Shown in pieces: positions 52,940 through 62,447 of a stretch of DNA of 64,000 nt (its first letter is position 1; every line of letters begins with the position of its first letter). The translations under genes and the position numbers were made by a program. The notes below the pieces were generated by a model. It was not told the DNA's origin and made no database searches. It worked only from the letters and a program-made list of their open reading frames with translations. The DNA is taken from assembly GCA_003112755.1 (NCBI GenBank), contig BFBT01000001.1, positions 2,046,001-2,110,000 of the forward strand. Reading direction: 5' to 3'. The DNA comes from Lawsonibacter asaccharolyticus. GTDB lineage: Bacteria; Bacillota; Clostridia; Oscillospirales; Oscillospiraceae.

Positions 52940-53356
52940 ATGAATCGGGAACATAAAAGACAGAAATACGAAAAAGGATATTATAAGACCCACCCCTGTA
53001 CAGACAGCTTCACCTGCAAGGCGTGCGGCCGCCTGGTGGTATCGGATGGGGCCGGGAGCGGCCACCGGAACCACTGCCCCAACTGCCTGTCCAGCCTCCA
53101 CCTGGACAACGAACCGGGAGACCGGGCATCAGACTGCGGCAGCGTCATGGATGCGGTGGCGGTGTGGGTGAGGAAGAACGGGGAATGGGCAGTGATCCAC
53201 CGCTGCCGGCGCTGCGGCGCACTGAGTTCCAACCGCGTGGCGGCGGACGACAGCCCCATGAAGCTCATGTCCATTGCCATGAAGCCCCTGTGCCTCCCGC
53301 CCTTTCCGCTAGAGAGGATCGAGGAGCTGACTGAGCTGATGGGTGAAACGATTTGA
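52940..53356 (+). CDS. RNHCP domain-containing protein
   Basis: A 138-residue protein with the RNHCP domain, named for its motif. It reads FTCKACGRLVVSDGAGSGHRNHCPNCLSSLHLD, then GDRASDCGSVMDAVAVWVRKNGEWAVIHRCRRCGALSSNRVAADD. The CKAC, CPNC and CRRC pairs would hold two zinc ions. The domain is widespread but of unknown function; nucleic acid binding is suggested by the zinc ribbons. The ATG at 52940 has GATGAGGG upstream. It follows the structured RNA candidate and ends in a terminator. Confidence 0.9.
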   Translation: MNREHKRQKYEKGYYKTHPCTDSFTCKACGRLVVSDGAGSGHRNHCPNCLSSLHLDNEPGDRASDCGSVMDAVAVWVRKNGEWAVIHRCRRCGALSSNRVAADDSPMKLMSIAMKPLCLPPFPLERIEELTELMGETI

Positions 53357-53367
53357 GGAAAACGCGA

Positions 53368-53406
53368 AGGACGCCGCGGGCTCAGCCCACGGCGTCCTCT
53401 TTTTTC
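53368..53406. terminator. Terminator after the RNHCP gene
   Basis: AGGACGCCGCGGGC and GCCCACGGCGTCCT form a near-perfect 14-base stem followed by CTTTTTTC. Confidence 0.9.
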
Positions 53407-53407
53407 A

Positions 53408-55657
53408 TCAGGCGTAGAGAAAGTTGGCCAGCATGACGGACAGCTCCCCCCGGGTGACGGCCCCCTCGGGGTCCAGCCGCCCGTCTGGCTGTCCGGCCAG
53501 GATGCCCTGCTCCAGGGCCCAGGCCACGGCGGCAGCCCCCTCCCCGGAGAGCTCTCCGCCGTCCGGATAGGCCATCAGTGCCCCGGTGTCCGTCAGGGCC
53601 TCGGCACCCAGAGTGAGGGCAAAGCGGTAGAGGACCAGGGCCACGTCCTCCCGGGTCATGTCCTGCTGGGGCAGGAGCTCATCCTCACGGACCAGCCCGG
53701 CGGAGAGGGCGAAGTTGGCCCCGCCGGCATACCACGCCCCGTCCCAGGGACCGGACAGCTGGGGGGCGCCGGCCACCTGCCAGAGCACGGTGAGCAGCTC
53801 CGCCCAGGTCACACCGCTGTCCGGGCGGAAGTTGCCGGCCTCATCCCCGGAAAAGAGGCCGGAGGAGGCGCAGGTCAGGGCGTAGCGGGCAGACCAGTGG
53901 CCGGTCAGGTCGGGAAAGGACAGACCGCAGATCTCCCGATAGAAATACTGCTCCACCGCCTCCAGGACATCCTGAGCGGCACCGGGCTGGAGCATGTCTG
54001 TGAGACCCGCCTGAGCGACGGCGTCCCGGTAGCCAGCTGTGTCTGTCTGGGCCACCAGGGCCAGATAGGTGTCGGCGGCGGCATCGAAGTCCTCCGCGGA
54101 GTCCACAAGGAGCTCCAGGGAATTGAGAACAGAAGTCACATAGCTGATGGTGTAGCAGGGCTGTTCAAACAGCTGGGAGTTGGCGGCCCAGTCATAGGCC
54201 TCCTCCCCGCCGATGGAGTAGAGGAAGCCGTAGGACTCCGAGATAGAGCGGTAGAGCCGGTTCATCCCGGACACCGTGAGGCCGTCCGCCTGATAGACCG
54301 CCTGCTCAAACTCGTCGTACATGCAGAAGTACAGCATCCCCAGCAGGTCGGAGAGAATGGCCACCCGGTAGGCGTCCCCGCCCGCCTGGCCCGCCAAGCT
54401 GTCAGCAAAGGTGAGGTACAGGGCCTCCAGCCCCTGAGAGTGGGTCTCGGCCACGTCGTAGCAGAACTGCTCATCCTCAGCCAGGCAGTGGTTGGCGAAG
54501 TGGCCGAACTCGTGGATCAGGGTCTTTACGTCCAGATAGCTGCCCTGGGCGGAGCTGAGGATATAGGCAGAGCGGTAGGCGGGCAGGCTGACAGTGACGC
54601 CCAGCGTGCTGGAGCTGGCCAGTATGTCCAGATCGTAGAGACCGTTGTCCCGCATATAGCCGTACAGTTCCCTGTATTCGCTGGAGACTGCATCCATATA
54701 GGGCTCCACAGCGTCCAGCACCTCCTCCTGGGTCATGTCCTCCAGGGAGGAGAGCCGGACGGGGGACAGGGAGCTGAGGCGGGACTGGGCGATCAGCAGT
54801 TCGGACTCCAGACGGGGCAGAAGGGCCTTGACCGCGCGATGGAGGAGGGCGGCCTCCTCCGGCGTATAGTCCCGGCCGTAGACAGTCTGATAGGCGTACT
54901 GGACATAGTCATCATAGCCCTTGGAGGCGGCGTACTGATTGCGCACCTTTACCAGCTCCAGGTAGATAGGGGCGAGGACCCCATTGCGGCCGGCGGCCAG
55001 CTCCCCCACCAGGGTCAGATAGGCATCCTCCTCCAGTGAGCCCACCAGATAGGCGGCGTCCGCCTGGGCACGGGTCCAGGTCCTGCCGCCGGACTGGACA
55101 GAGGGCTCCTGGACCACCGCCTCCCAGTATTCGTTGACCAGAGCAGTCTCACGCTCCAGCAGGGCCAGCTCCTCCCGCGTATTGGGGGAGGTGGACAGGA
55201 GGGACTGAGCCTGCCCCTCCCCCAGCAGCCCGGCCAGAACGGAGCCGTAGGCGCTGTTCAGCACCTCCTGGACGGCGGAGAGGTAGTCGCTCTCCGCCTG
55301 ACCGCAGACGGAGCTGTAACGGACATACTCCTGGGTGCAGGAGGTGGGGGAGCGCATATAGTCCAGGGAGCAGAAGTAGTACTCGGTGAGCAGCTCGTTG
55401 AAGCGGTCCGTCATCCTGGACAGCAGAGAGAGGACCGAGCGCTCTGAGGCATCCTCCCCCCGAACGGCGGTCAGAAGTGCCTGCCGGGCCGCATCAAAGC
55501 TGCTGGGGTCGGCGGGGCTCCAGTCCTGGGCCGAGGCGGGGACCGGCTCCGGGAAGTCCGGGAAGAACTCGGTCTCCCGGGCCAGGGCCGCCGGAGCGAG
55601 CAGCGAGACAGACAGAAGGAGGGAGAGCAGGAGTGGCAGAAGACGGCCGCACTTCAT
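53408..55657 (-). CDS. Secreted M3-family oligopeptidase with C-terminal SLH domains
   Basis: A 749-residue exported metallopeptidase. Signal peptide: CGRLLPLLLSLLLSVSLLAPAALA. The M3 catalytic domain spans about 25-570; the zinc motif is in VKTLIHEFGHFANH, with the third ligand probably in SQGLEALYL. The last 150 residues are SLH units (FPDLTGHWSARYALTCASSGLFSGDEAGNFRPDSGVTWAEL and two more with MTREDVA and VTRGELS). Most M3 peptidases are cytoplasmic, so a wall-anchored one is unusual but known in Clostridia. The ATG at 55657 follows GGAGG by eight bases. Confidence 0.88.
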   Translation of the reverse strand: MKCGRLLPLLLSLLLSVSLLAPAALARETEFFPDFPEPVPASAQDWSPADPSSFDAARQALLTAVRGEDASERSVLSLLSRMTDRFNELLTEYYFCSLDYMRSPTSCTQEYVRYSSVCGQAESDYLSAVQEVLNSAYGSVLAGLLGEGQAQSLLSTSPNTREELALLERETALVNEYWEAVVQEPSVQSGGRTWTRAQADAAYLVGSLEEDAYLTLVGELAAGRNGVLAPIYLELVKVRNQYAASKGYDDYVQYAYQTVYGRDYTPEEAALLHRAVKALLPRLESELLIAQSRLSSLSPVRLSSLEDMTQEEVLDAVEPYMDAVSSEYRELYGYMRDNGLYDLDILASSSTLGVTVSLPAYRSAYILSSAQGSYLDVKTLIHEFGHFANHCLAEDEQFCYDVAETHSQGLEALYLTFADSLAGQAGGDAYRVAILSDLLGMLYFCMYDEFEQAVYQADGLTVSGMNRLYRSISESYGFLYSIGGEEAYDWAANSQLFEQPCYTISYVTSVLNSLELLVDSAEDFDAAADTYLALVAQTDTAGYRDAVAQAGLTDMLQPGAAQDVLEAVEQYFYREICGLSFPDLTGHWSARYALTCASSGLFSGDEAGNFRPDSGVTWAELLTVLWQVAGAPQLSGPWDGAWYAGGANFALSAGLVREDELLPQQDMTREDVALVLYRFALTLGAEALTDTGALMAYPDGGELSGEGAAAVAWALEQGILAGQPDGRLDPEGAVTRGELSVMLANFLYA

Positions 55658-55794
55658 AGAGATGCCTCCAATACAGACGATTTCGGGCCCGGAAGCCTGT
55701 CTCCATCCTATCATATCCGGGGTGGAAAGACAAGCGCCAGGCCAAGGGGCAGAGCTGAAAAATACGCCGCGGAAGGGGAAAACAGCGTCAAAAA

Positions 55795-55834
55795 GGCCCG
55801 CTCCCGTATGAGAGATGTCACACGGGAGCGGGCC
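55795..55834. terminator. Terminator after the stalk-protein gene
   Basis: GGCCCGCTCCCGT and ACGGGAGCGGGCC pair perfectly; on the minus strand TTTTTGAC follows. Confidence 0.88.
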
Positions 55835-55858
55835 GGGGGCTGATGGTCCGGGGGCGGC

Positions 55859-57271
55859 TCAGACGGAGACCGGATCCATCTCAACGGTCAGCTGCTCCAT
55901 CAGGTCCACCACGTCGGCGCCGGCGGGGGGCTGGGTCTGGGGCTGGGTGCTGGAGGCGGAGTAGGTGCCGTCCATCGTCACGGTGTAGGTGAAGCCGGGA
56001 ATGGAGACGCCGGAGGCCTCGTCGATGACGGCGGGCGTGCTCATCTCCATGGTCATAGCCAGCTCTTTGCCCTTCATGGAGGCGTCCACGGACACAATGG
56101 CCCCCTCCTGGTCCGCCTTCATGGTCATGGAATAGCCGGTGACCTTGGAGTCGGAGGTGAACAGAGTAAAGGTGATGTCCATGTCCTCCGCCTGGGTGGT
56201 GGAGATATAAGTGGTCCCCTTCTGCTCCAGGGCACTGTCGGAGAACATGCTGTTATAAAGAGCCAGGAGATCACGAGTGGTCATGGAGGCGGAGGTGAGG
56301 GGGACCTCCCGCAGGATAAGGGCCAGAGAGTCGGCAAAGCTCATGTCCTGAGCGGCCCGGGCCATGAGCAGGAGGTCGGTGTAGTCCAGGCCGGTCTGGA
56401 GGGAGAGCTGGTCCATCATGGACTTCAGATCCATCTTAAACCACAGGCCGGTGACGCTGGGATCGGACATCTGGGTCAGTGCATCGGAGGAAAAGTAGAA
56501 CAGGCCCTCCTCCAGGTCGCCCCGCAGTTCCAGGTCGATGGGATCGATCTGGGCGGATACCTCAGCATCAGGAGCGGACAGTTCCATATCCAGCTCTGTG
56601 CTGAACTGGAAGGCGGAGCTGTCGCTCTGGAGCATGGAGTAATCTCCCTGGATGCCGCCGGTCATGAGGGAGGAGAGCTCCATCTCCACTGCCAGACTGC
56701 CCTCCACCTTGCAGGTGCCGCCGGTCAGATCCTGGGTGTACTCCAGATACCGCTCCATCATGGCGTAGGTCTCGGAGTTGGCGGCCAGGATGGCATCTAC
56801 GTCGTCGATGATGACAGTAGAAGTCTGGGCATCCCAGCCTACGTTGTACCCCAGGGCACCGGCCACCAGTCCCACGGGGACATAGGTGCGGGAGGAGGCG
56901 GCGTCGATGAAGGGAGCGGCATCGGTGGTGATGGTGTCCGTCTCAGCGGCGTCCTCCTGCCCACGGGTCACAGTGAGCTCCTTCTGGTCGATGGTCAGGG
57001 TGATGGAGGTGCCATCCTTGGCCGCGGTGACACTGCGGGTGGCGGCGTCCCAGGTGATATCCCCCTGGGCGAAGCCCAGGGCGTCAAAGGTCTCCACCAT
57101 GGGCAGGAAAGAACGGCCGTCCTTCAACAGGGGGGCGGCGTCGGTAAAGGTGACGGCCTCCCCATTGACCAGGACGGAGAAATCCCCCTCCTGGGCCGCG
57201 GAGGCGGGCAGGCAGAGCGCCAGAAGCAGGGCGCCGGCGCACAGGGCGGTGCGGAACGCGCGGTTTAACAT
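55859..57271 (-). CDS. Secreted protein with copper-amine-oxidase N-terminal (stalk) domain
   Basis: A 470-residue exported protein. Signal peptide LNRAFRTALCAGALLLALCLPASA, then a copper-amine-oxidase-N domain (VLVNGEAVTFTDAAPLLKDGRSFLPMVETFDALG, WDAATRSVTAAKDGTSITLTID, DAASSRTYVPVGLVAGALGYNVGWDAQTSTVIID). The rest (about 150-470) has no recognised domain but is acidic and beta-rich, with SMTMKADQEGAIVSVDASMKGKELAMTMEMSTP. No SLH or LPxTG anchor is seen, so it is presumably released or held non-covalently. AAGGAG lies 12 bases before the ATG. Confidence 0.82.
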   Translation of the reverse strand: MLNRAFRTALCAGALLLALCLPASAAQEGDFSVLVNGEAVTFTDAAPLLKDGRSFLPMVETFDALGFAQGDITWDAATRSVTAAKDGTSITLTIDQKELTVTRGQEDAAETDTITTDAAPFIDAASSRTYVPVGLVAGALGYNVGWDAQTSTVIIDDVDAILAANSETYAMMERYLEYTQDLTGGTCKVEGSLAVEMELSSLMTGGIQGDYSMLQSDSSAFQFSTELDMELSAPDAEVSAQIDPIDLELRGDLEEGLFYFSSDALTQMSDPSVTGLWFKMDLKSMMDQLSLQTGLDYTDLLLMARAAQDMSFADSLALILREVPLTSASMTTRDLLALYNSMFSDSALEQKGTTYISTTQAEDMDITFTLFTSDSKVTGYSMTMKADQEGAIVSVDASMKGKELAMTMEMSTPAVIDEASGVSIPGFTYTVTMDGTYSASSTQPQTQPPAGADVVDLMEQLTVEMDPVSV

Positions 57272-57399
57272 GACAGATCCACTCCTTAAAATTGACATGG
57301 GCCGCCAGGCGGCCCGAAAGCCGAGCTTTTTTCCGGTCTCAATATACCATATCCGGGGGGAAAAGACAAGGAGCGAGAGGGAGAAGGAAGAAAAAATCC

Positions 57400-57430
57400 G
57401 GCGCGGGCCCGCAGGTCCGCGCCGAAAAAA
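57400..57430 (-). terminator. clpB terminator
   Basis: GGCGCGGACC and GGGCCCGCGCC arms followed on the minus strand by GGATTTTTTC (read to 57389). Confidence 0.75.
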
Positions 57431-57448
57431 GGAGGAATAGGGGAGGAA

Positions 57449-60079
57449 TCAGGCGTCGATGACCTCGCCGGTGAGCACCTCCCGGCTGTCCACGGTGAGC
57501 TGTCCATCCCGGCAGTCCACGGTGATGCGGGAGCCGGGCTCCACCTGGTCGGCAATGATCTTCTTGCTGATAAGGGTCTCCACCGTATGCTGGAGATAGC
57601 GGCGCAGGGGCCGGGCGCCGTAGATGGGGTCGTAGGCGCTGGCAATGATCTCCTCCTTGGCCGCGGGGGTGAGGACCACGGTGAGCTGTTTGTCCTCCAG
57701 CCGGCGGTTCAGGTCGGCGGCCATCAGATCGATGATATGGGTCACGTTGTCCTTTGTCAGGGGCTTGTAAAACACGATCTCATCCAGCCGGTTGAGAAAC
57801 TCCGGGCGGAAGGACCGCTTGAGCAGATCGCTGACCTGCTCCCGGGCCTCCTGGCTGATCTCCCCCCGGCTGTCGATGCCGTCCAGCAGGAACTGGCTGC
57901 CCAGGTTGGAGGTAAGAATGATGATAGTGTTCTTGAAATCCACGGTGCGGCCTTGACTATCTGTAATACGGCCGTCGTCCAATACTTGAAGTAATATATT
58001 GAATACGTCCGGGTGGGCCTTTTCCACCTCATCAAAGAGGATAACGGAGTAGGGTTTCCGCCGCACCGCTTCAGTGAGCTGGCCGCCTTCCTCATAGCCC
58101 ACATATCCGGGAGGAGCCCCGATGAGCCGGGACACGGAGAATTTCTCCATATACTCGCTCATGTCGATGCGAACCAGGTTCTTCTCGCTGTCGAACAGGG
58201 CCTCAGCCAAGGTCTTGGCCAGTTCGGTCTTACCAACGCCGGTGGGGCCCAGGAACAGGAAGGAGCCAATGGGCTTGTTGGGGTCAGCGATGCCGGCCCG
58301 GCTGCGGAGGATGGCCTCGGACACCAGGCGTACCGCCTCGTCCTGGCCCACCACCCGCTGGTGGAGGATGTCCTCCAGGTGAAGCAGCTTCTCACGCTCC
58401 CCCTCCATGAGCCGGGAGACGGGGATTCCGGTCCACCGCTCGATGATGCGGGCGATCTCCTCCTCGGTGACCTTGTCCCGCAGCAGGGAACGCTGCCGCC
58501 CCTCATTGGCGATCTGCTCCTCCGCCTCCAGGGCCTTTTTCAGCTCGGGGATGCGGCCGTACTGGAGCTGGGCGGCCCGCTCCAGGTCGTACTCCCGCTG
58601 GGCCTTCTCCAGCTGGGCGTTGGCCTCCTCCAGCTCCTCCCTGAGCTTCTGGACCTTGCCAATGGCATTCTTCTCGTTCTCCCACTGGGCTTTCTTGGCG
58701 TTGAACTCATCCCGCATGTCGGAGAGCTCCTTCTGGATCTCCGACAGATGCTCCTGGGACAGCTTATCTGTCTCTTTTTTCAGAGCGGCCTCCTCGATCT
58801 CGTGCTGGATGATCTTCCGCTGGATGACGTCCAGCTCGGTGGGCATGGAGTCGATCTCGGTGCGGATCATGGCGCAGGCCTCATCCACCAGATCGATAGC
58901 CTTGTCGGGGAGGAAGCGGTCAGTGATATAGCGGTTGGAGAGAGTGGCGGCGGCGATGATGGCCCCGTCGGTGATCTTGACGCCGTGATAGACCTCGTAC
59001 CGCTCCTTCAGGCCGCGGAGGATGGCGATGGCATCCTCCACCGTGGGCTCATTCACCATGACAGGCTGGAAGCGGCGCTCCAGAGCGGCGTCCTTTTCAA
59101 TATACTGCCGGTACTCGTTGAGGGTCGTGGCGCCGATACAGTGCAGCTCTCCCCGAGCCAGCATGGGCTTGAGGAGATTGCCCGCATCCATGGAGCCCTC
59201 CGTCTTGCCCGCCCCTACGATGGTGTGCAGCTCGTCGATAAAGAGGATGATACGCCCCTCGGACTTCTTCACCTCGTTGAGGACGGCCTTCAGCCGCTCC
59301 TCAAACTCGCCCCGGTACTTGGCCCCGGCGATGAGGCTGCCCATATCCAGGGAGAAGATGGTCTTGTCCTTCAAACTGTTGGGCACGTCTCCCTTCACGA
59401 TCCGCTGGGCCAGTCCCTCGGCAATGGCGGTCTTACCCACGCCGGGCTCCCCGATAAGGACGGGATTGTTTTTGCTCTTGCGGGAGAGGATGCGGATGAC
59501 ATTGCGGATCTCGTCGTCCCGGCCGATGACCGGGTCCAGCTTGTTCTGGCGGGCCCGCTCCACCAAGTCGGTGCCGTACTTCTTCAGGGCGTCATAGGTC
59601 TCCTCAGGGTTGTCACTGGTGACCCGCTGGTTGCCCCGGACAGAGGTCAGGGCCTGCATCACTTTTTCCCGGGTGACGTTGTAGGTGCGGAACAGCTCCT
59701 TCAGGGCGCTGTTGGCACTGTCCAGCAGGCCCAGCAGGATGTGCTCCACAGAGATATACTCATCCTTCATGGACGCCGCGGCGGACTCGGCGGATTTCAG
59801 GGCACGGTCCACGTCCTGAGCCACATAGACCTTGTCCGCCTCCCGGCCTCCACCGGAGACCCGGGGCAGCTTCTCCACCTCGTGCTGGACGGCGGCCTGG
59901 AAGCTGGGGAGGGTCAGGCCCATATTGGTGAGCAGCTGGGGGATCAGCCCCTCGCCGTCCTGGACCAGCGCCATGAGCAGATGGGCCTGCTCGATCTGCT
60001 GGTGCCCGTACTCCAGGGCGATGTCTTGGGCGCCCTGAATGGCGGCCAGCGATTTCTGGGTAAATTGATTCATATTCAT
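57449..60079 (-). CDS. clpB: ATP-dependent disaggregase ClpB
   Basis: An 876-residue Hsp100 that works with DnaK to dissolve aggregates. N domain residues 1-150 ([20 protein letters not shown]), AAA1 with [20 protein letters not shown] and [13 protein letters not shown], a long coiled-coil M domain near 410-525 ([26 protein letters not shown]), and AAA2 with [18 protein letters not shown] and [23 protein letters not shown]. The M domain and lack of a zinc finger or ClpP loop separate it from ClpC/E. AGGAGG lies nine bases before the chosen ATG; a CIRCE site and promoter precede it. Confidence 0.96.
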   Translation of the reverse strand: MNMNQFTQKSLAAIQGAQDIALEYGHQQIEQAHLLMALVQDGEGLIPQLLTNMGLTLPSFQAAVQHEVEKLPRVSGGGREADKVYVAQDVDRALKSAESAAASMKDEYISVEHILLGLLDSANSALKELFRTYNVTREKVMQALTSVRGNQRVTSDNPEETYDALKKYGTDLVERARQNKLDPVIGRDDEIRNVIRILSRKSKNNPVLIGEPGVGKTAIAEGLAQRIVKGDVPNSLKDKTIFSLDMGSLIAGAKYRGEFEERLKAVLNEVKKSEGRIILFIDELHTIVGAGKTEGSMDAGNLLKPMLARGELHCIGATTLNEYRQYIEKDAALERRFQPVMVNEPTVEDAIAILRGLKERYEVYHGVKITDGAIIAAATLSNRYITDRFLPDKAIDLVDEACAMIRTEIDSMPTELDVIQRKIIQHEIEEAALKKETDKLSQEHLSEIQKELSDMRDEFNAKKAQWENEKNAIGKVQKLREELEEANAQLEKAQREYDLERAAQLQYGRIPELKKALEAEEQIANEGRQRSLLRDKVTEEEIARIIERWTGIPVSRLMEGEREKLLHLEDILHQRVVGQDEAVRLVSEAILRSRAGIADPNKPIGSFLFLGPTGVGKTELAKTLAEALFDSEKNLVRIDMSEYMEKFSVSRLIGAPPGYVGYEEGGQLTEAVRRKPYSVILFDEVEKAHPDVFNILLQVLDDGRITDSQGRTVDFKNTIIILTSNLGSQFLLDGIDSRGEISQEAREQVSDLLKRSFRPEFLNRLDEIVFYKPLTKDNVTHIIDLMAADLNRRLEDKQLTVVLTPAAKEEIIASAYDPIYGARPLRRYLQHTVETLISKKIIADQVEPGSRITVDCRDGQLTVDSREVLTGEVIDA

Positions 60080-60123
60080 AAAAGGAACACCTCCTAGATC
60101 CGATCTATATTGATTCTTAAACT

Positions 60124-60150
60124 TTAGCACTCAATAAACTTAACTGCTAA
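60124..60150. promoter_or_regulatory. CIRCE-like HrcA operator of clpB
   Basis: TTAGCACTC, nine bases, then AACTGCTAA: seven of nine positions of the right arm fit the CIRCE consensus GAGTGCTAA. It overlaps the start of clpB transcription. Confidence 0.82.
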
Positions 60151-60154
60151 AATT

Positions 60155-60183
60155 AGTATAGAGCCATTGGACAAGATTTGCAA
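60155..60183 (-). promoter_or_regulatory. clpB promoter
   Basis: TTGCAA at 60183-60178 and TATACT at 60160-60155 (minus strand) with 17-base spacing, adjoining the CIRCE site. Confidence 0.8.
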
Positions 60184-60281
60184 GTCTTTTTTCAAGTTTC
60201 CATACTTTTGTGTGCTGCGTCCTACAGGGGCACACAAACTGAAAATTGAGTTTGGGAAGAAACGCGATTTGGAAAAGAGTC

Positions 60282-60309
60282 AGGCGGAGCCGGCGTACCG
60301 GCTCCGCCT
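60282..60309. terminator. Terminator after hsp20
   Basis: Twelve-base perfect arms (AGGCGGAGCCGG and complement) with a four-base loop; GACTCTTTTCC follows on the minus strand. Confidence 0.75.
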
Positions 60310-60328
60310 GACCGCGGCTGGGGAGACC

Positions 60329-60751
60329 TCACTGGATCTGGATCTTGTGGCACTGGGGAAGGACCTCCTGCCGCTTGGGCAGAATGAGCTCCAGCACCCC
60401 GTCCTGATAGGAGGCCCGGATGGCGTCCTCCTGGATGCCGTCCAGGGTGAAGGACCGGGAGAAGCTGCCGGTGCGGCGCTCCCGGCAGATGTAGTTGTCG
60501 GCGGCGGTGCGGTCATCGGCCTGGTGCTTGGCAGAGATGGTGAGCACGCCGTCCTTTACATCCAGATCGATGTCCTCCTTGCGGAAGCCGGGCAGGTCGG
60601 CCTGGAGCAGGTAGTGGGCGCCCTCGTCCCGGATATCAGTGCTGAAGACCGGCGTGCGGCGGCCGCTCTCGCCGAACATGCTGCGCTCCAACTCGTCAAA
60701 CAGATCCATCATGCTGCTGTTGCTGCGGCGGGTGTAGGGGATCATATACAT
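60329..60751 (-). CDS. Hsp20/alpha-crystallin small heat-shock protein
   Basis: A 140-residue holdase chaperone. The alpha-crystallin domain covers about 35-130: FSTDIRDEGAHYLLQADLPGFRKEDIDLDVKDGVLTISAKHQ, RRTGSFSRSFTLDGIQEDAIRASYQDGVLELILPK, with the A..DGVLELILPK signature. AAAGGAG lies nine bases before the ATG. A perfect CIRCE site lies 124 bases upstream, so HrcA control is likely. Confidence 0.94.
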   Translation of the reverse strand: MYMIPYTRRSNSSMMDLFDELERSMFGESGRRTPVFSTDIRDEGAHYLLQADLPGFRKEDIDLDVKDGVLTISAKHQADDRTAADNYICRERRTGSFSRSFTLDGIQEDAIRASYQDGVLELILPKRQEVLPQCHKIQIQ

Positions 60752-60874
60752 AAGTCAAAACTCCTTTCGGTCCCGGGCGGAGCATCCTCCGGCCCGGGCC
60801 TCTCTGAACTTTGGCTTTATTATAGTGAGGGATTATGAATTTTTTGTTACACAGATGTGTCACAAGTGTAAATA

Positions 60875-60901
60875 TTAGCACTCGATAAATAAGAGTGCTA
60901 A
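60875..60901. promoter_or_regulatory. Perfect CIRCE element (HrcA operator)
   Basis: TTAGCACTC, nine bases, GAGTGCTAA: exact match to the CIRCE consensus. It lies between the divergent hsp20 and D-2-hydroxyacid dehydrogenase genes and most likely controls hsp20. Confidence 0.95.
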
Positions 60902-60922
60902 TATTTTGCAGAAAGGCTCCCC

Positions 60923-60951
60923 TTGTATTGGCGAAAACCGGGTGGTATAAT
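60923..60951 (+). promoter_or_regulatory. Promoter of the D-2-hydroxyacid dehydrogenase gene
   Basis: TTGTAT and TATAAT separated by 17 bases, 32 bases ahead of the ATG. Confidence 0.75.
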
Positions 60952-60963
60952 TGTCATACAATT
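60949..60963. promoter_or_regulatory. Operator-like palindrome at the dehydrogenase promoter
   Basis: AATTGT-CAT-ACAATT has perfect six-base arms and overlaps the -10 box and likely start site. Its form resembles GntR/FCD operators, and an FCD regulator is encoded two genes downstream. Confidence 0.6.
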
Positions 60964-60982
60964 AAAATAAGGAGGGCACCCC

Positions 60983-61972
60983 ATGAAGATATTAGTTTTT
61001 GGCCCCAGAGACCGCTATGACGTGTACCGGCCCCCATTTGCGGATGAGATGCCGGTGGAGCTGGTGTTCCGCCGCCCGGACCAGACCTATGTCCAGGCGG
61101 CCCAGGAAAATGCGGACGCGAGGATCATTTTTGTGGATGCCATCACGGATGTGGGTCCCGATGTGATGGACCAGCTTCCAGAGCTGAAGATGATCCACTC
61201 TGAGGGTGTAGGGTACAACTGCATCGACTGCCAGGCCGCCCGGGAGCGGGGGATCTATGTGTGCAACAATAAGGGGTGCAACGCGGAATCGGTGGCGGAG
61301 CACACCATCATGCTGATGCTGATGGCTCTGCGCTTCGGCATCCCTGGACACAACGCCGTCATCCAGGGGCAGCAGATCCAGATGAAGCAGAAGGCCATCG
61401 CCGCCCACGCCCCCGGCCTGTTCCAGTGTGCGGTGGGGTTGGTGGGCTTTGGAGACACCGCCCAGGCCACCGCCCGGCGGCTGGCCAGCTTCGGCTGCAA
61501 GCTATACTATTACACCCGCCACCGCCGTCCGCCTCAGGTGGAGGAGGACTTTGGGGTGACCTATCTGCCTCTGGAGGAGCTGACCGCCCAGTGCGACATC
61601 ATCTCGCTCCACTGCGCGGTCACCGACGAGACCCGGGAGATGGTGGATGGGGCCTTCCTGGCCCGGATGAAGCCCAACTCCATCTTGGTCAACTGCGGCC
61701 GGGGCGACCTGGTGGACAACCAGGCCCTGCGGAAGGCACTCATAGACGGGACCATCCGGGGCGCGGCGCTGGATACTATTTTCCCGGAACCCACCCCCGG
61801 CGACCACCCTCTGGTGGACCTGCCGCCGGAGGTCAGAGATCGGGTGGTTTACAGCTCCCACCTGGGGGGCAGCTCCGGGGGGGCTTTTGCCAAGGCGCAT
61901 CTGACCATGTGGACCAACGCCCGGCATATTTTGAACGGAGAGCGGCCCACCAACGTGGTCAACGGGCTGTAA
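60983..61972 (+). CDS. D-2-hydroxyacid dehydrogenase family protein
   Basis: A 329-residue NAD-dependent enzyme of the D-isomer 2-hydroxyacid dehydrogenase family. The nucleotide loop is VGLVGFGDTAQATARRLASFG, a variant of GxGxxG with Asp and Ala. Catalytic Arg is in LVNCGRGDLVDNQALR, Glu in FPEPTPGDHPL, and His in YSSHLGGSSGG. AGGAGG lies eight bases before the ATG. The acid (lactate, glycerate or another) cannot be told. It forms a likely operon with the GNAT and GntR genes. Confidence 0.9.
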   Translation: MKILVFGPRDRYDVYRPPFADEMPVELVFRRPDQTYVQAAQENADARIIFVDAITDVGPDVMDQLPELKMIHSEGVGYNCIDCQAARERGIYVCNNKGCNAESVAEHTIMLMLMALRFGIPGHNAVIQGQQIQMKQKAIAAHAPGLFQCAVGLVGFGDTAQATARRLASFGCKLYYYTRHRRPPQVEEDFGVTYLPLEELTAQCDIISLHCAVTDETREMVDGAFLARMKPNSILVNCGRGDLVDNQALRKALIDGTIRGAALDTIFPEPTPGDHPLVDLPPEVRDRVVYSSHLGGSSGGAFAKAHLTMWTNARHILNGERPTNVVNGL

Positions 61973-61988
61973 GAGGGGGGGCGGCATT

Positions 61989-62447
61989 ATGATCCGGGCT
62001 CTCCGTCCGGAGGATCTGGACCAGGTGATGCAGATCTGGCTGGACGCCAACCTGGAAGCCCACTGCTTTCTTCCTGAGAGCTATTGGTGTGACCATATGG
62101 AGGAGGTGCGGGCGGCGCTGCCCGCCGCCCAGGTGTTCGTCTATCAGGACTGGGAGGGGCTCCAGGGCTTTGCGGGACTGACCGGCGACTATCTGGCGGG
62201 GCTCTTCGTCCGGCGTGCCGCCCGGTCCAGGGGGATCGGGCGGGCGCTGCTGGAGCGGGCCAAGGAGGGGCGGGAGAGCCTGACACTCCACGTGTACCGG
62301 GAGAACAGCCCGGCGGTCCGCTTTTACCAGCGGGAGGGCTTTGCCATCCGGGCCGCGGAGCGGGAGGAGAACACCGGCCGGGAAGAGTACCATATGGAGT
62401 GGCACAGGGGAGGACAGCACCTTCCACCGCGGCGCGGGGAGCCTTGA
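61989..62447 (+). CDS. GNAT-family N-acetyltransferase
   Basis: A 152-residue acetyltransferase. The CoA-binding motif A reads GLFVRRAARSRGIGRALLERAKEGRESLTLHVYRENSPAVRFYQREGF, with RSRGIGRAL as the pyrophosphate loop and NSPAVRFYQREGF as motif B. The N-terminal IRALRPEDLDQVMQIWLDANLEAH is typical. Substrate unknown. It starts 16 bases after the dehydrogenase stop, with GAGGGGGG upstream. Confidence 0.92.
   Translation: MIRALRPEDLDQVMQIWLDANLEAHCFLPESYWCDHMEEVRAALPAAQVFVYQDWEGLQGFAGLTGDYLAGLFVRRAARSRGIGRALLERAKEGRESLTLHVYRENSPAVRFYQREGFAIRAAEREENTGREEYHMEWHRGGQHLPPRRGEP

Noticed and set aside
58013..60097. 694-codon plus-strand open frame opposite clpB
   Set aside because: Antisense shadow of clpB with no start signal or recognisable protein.
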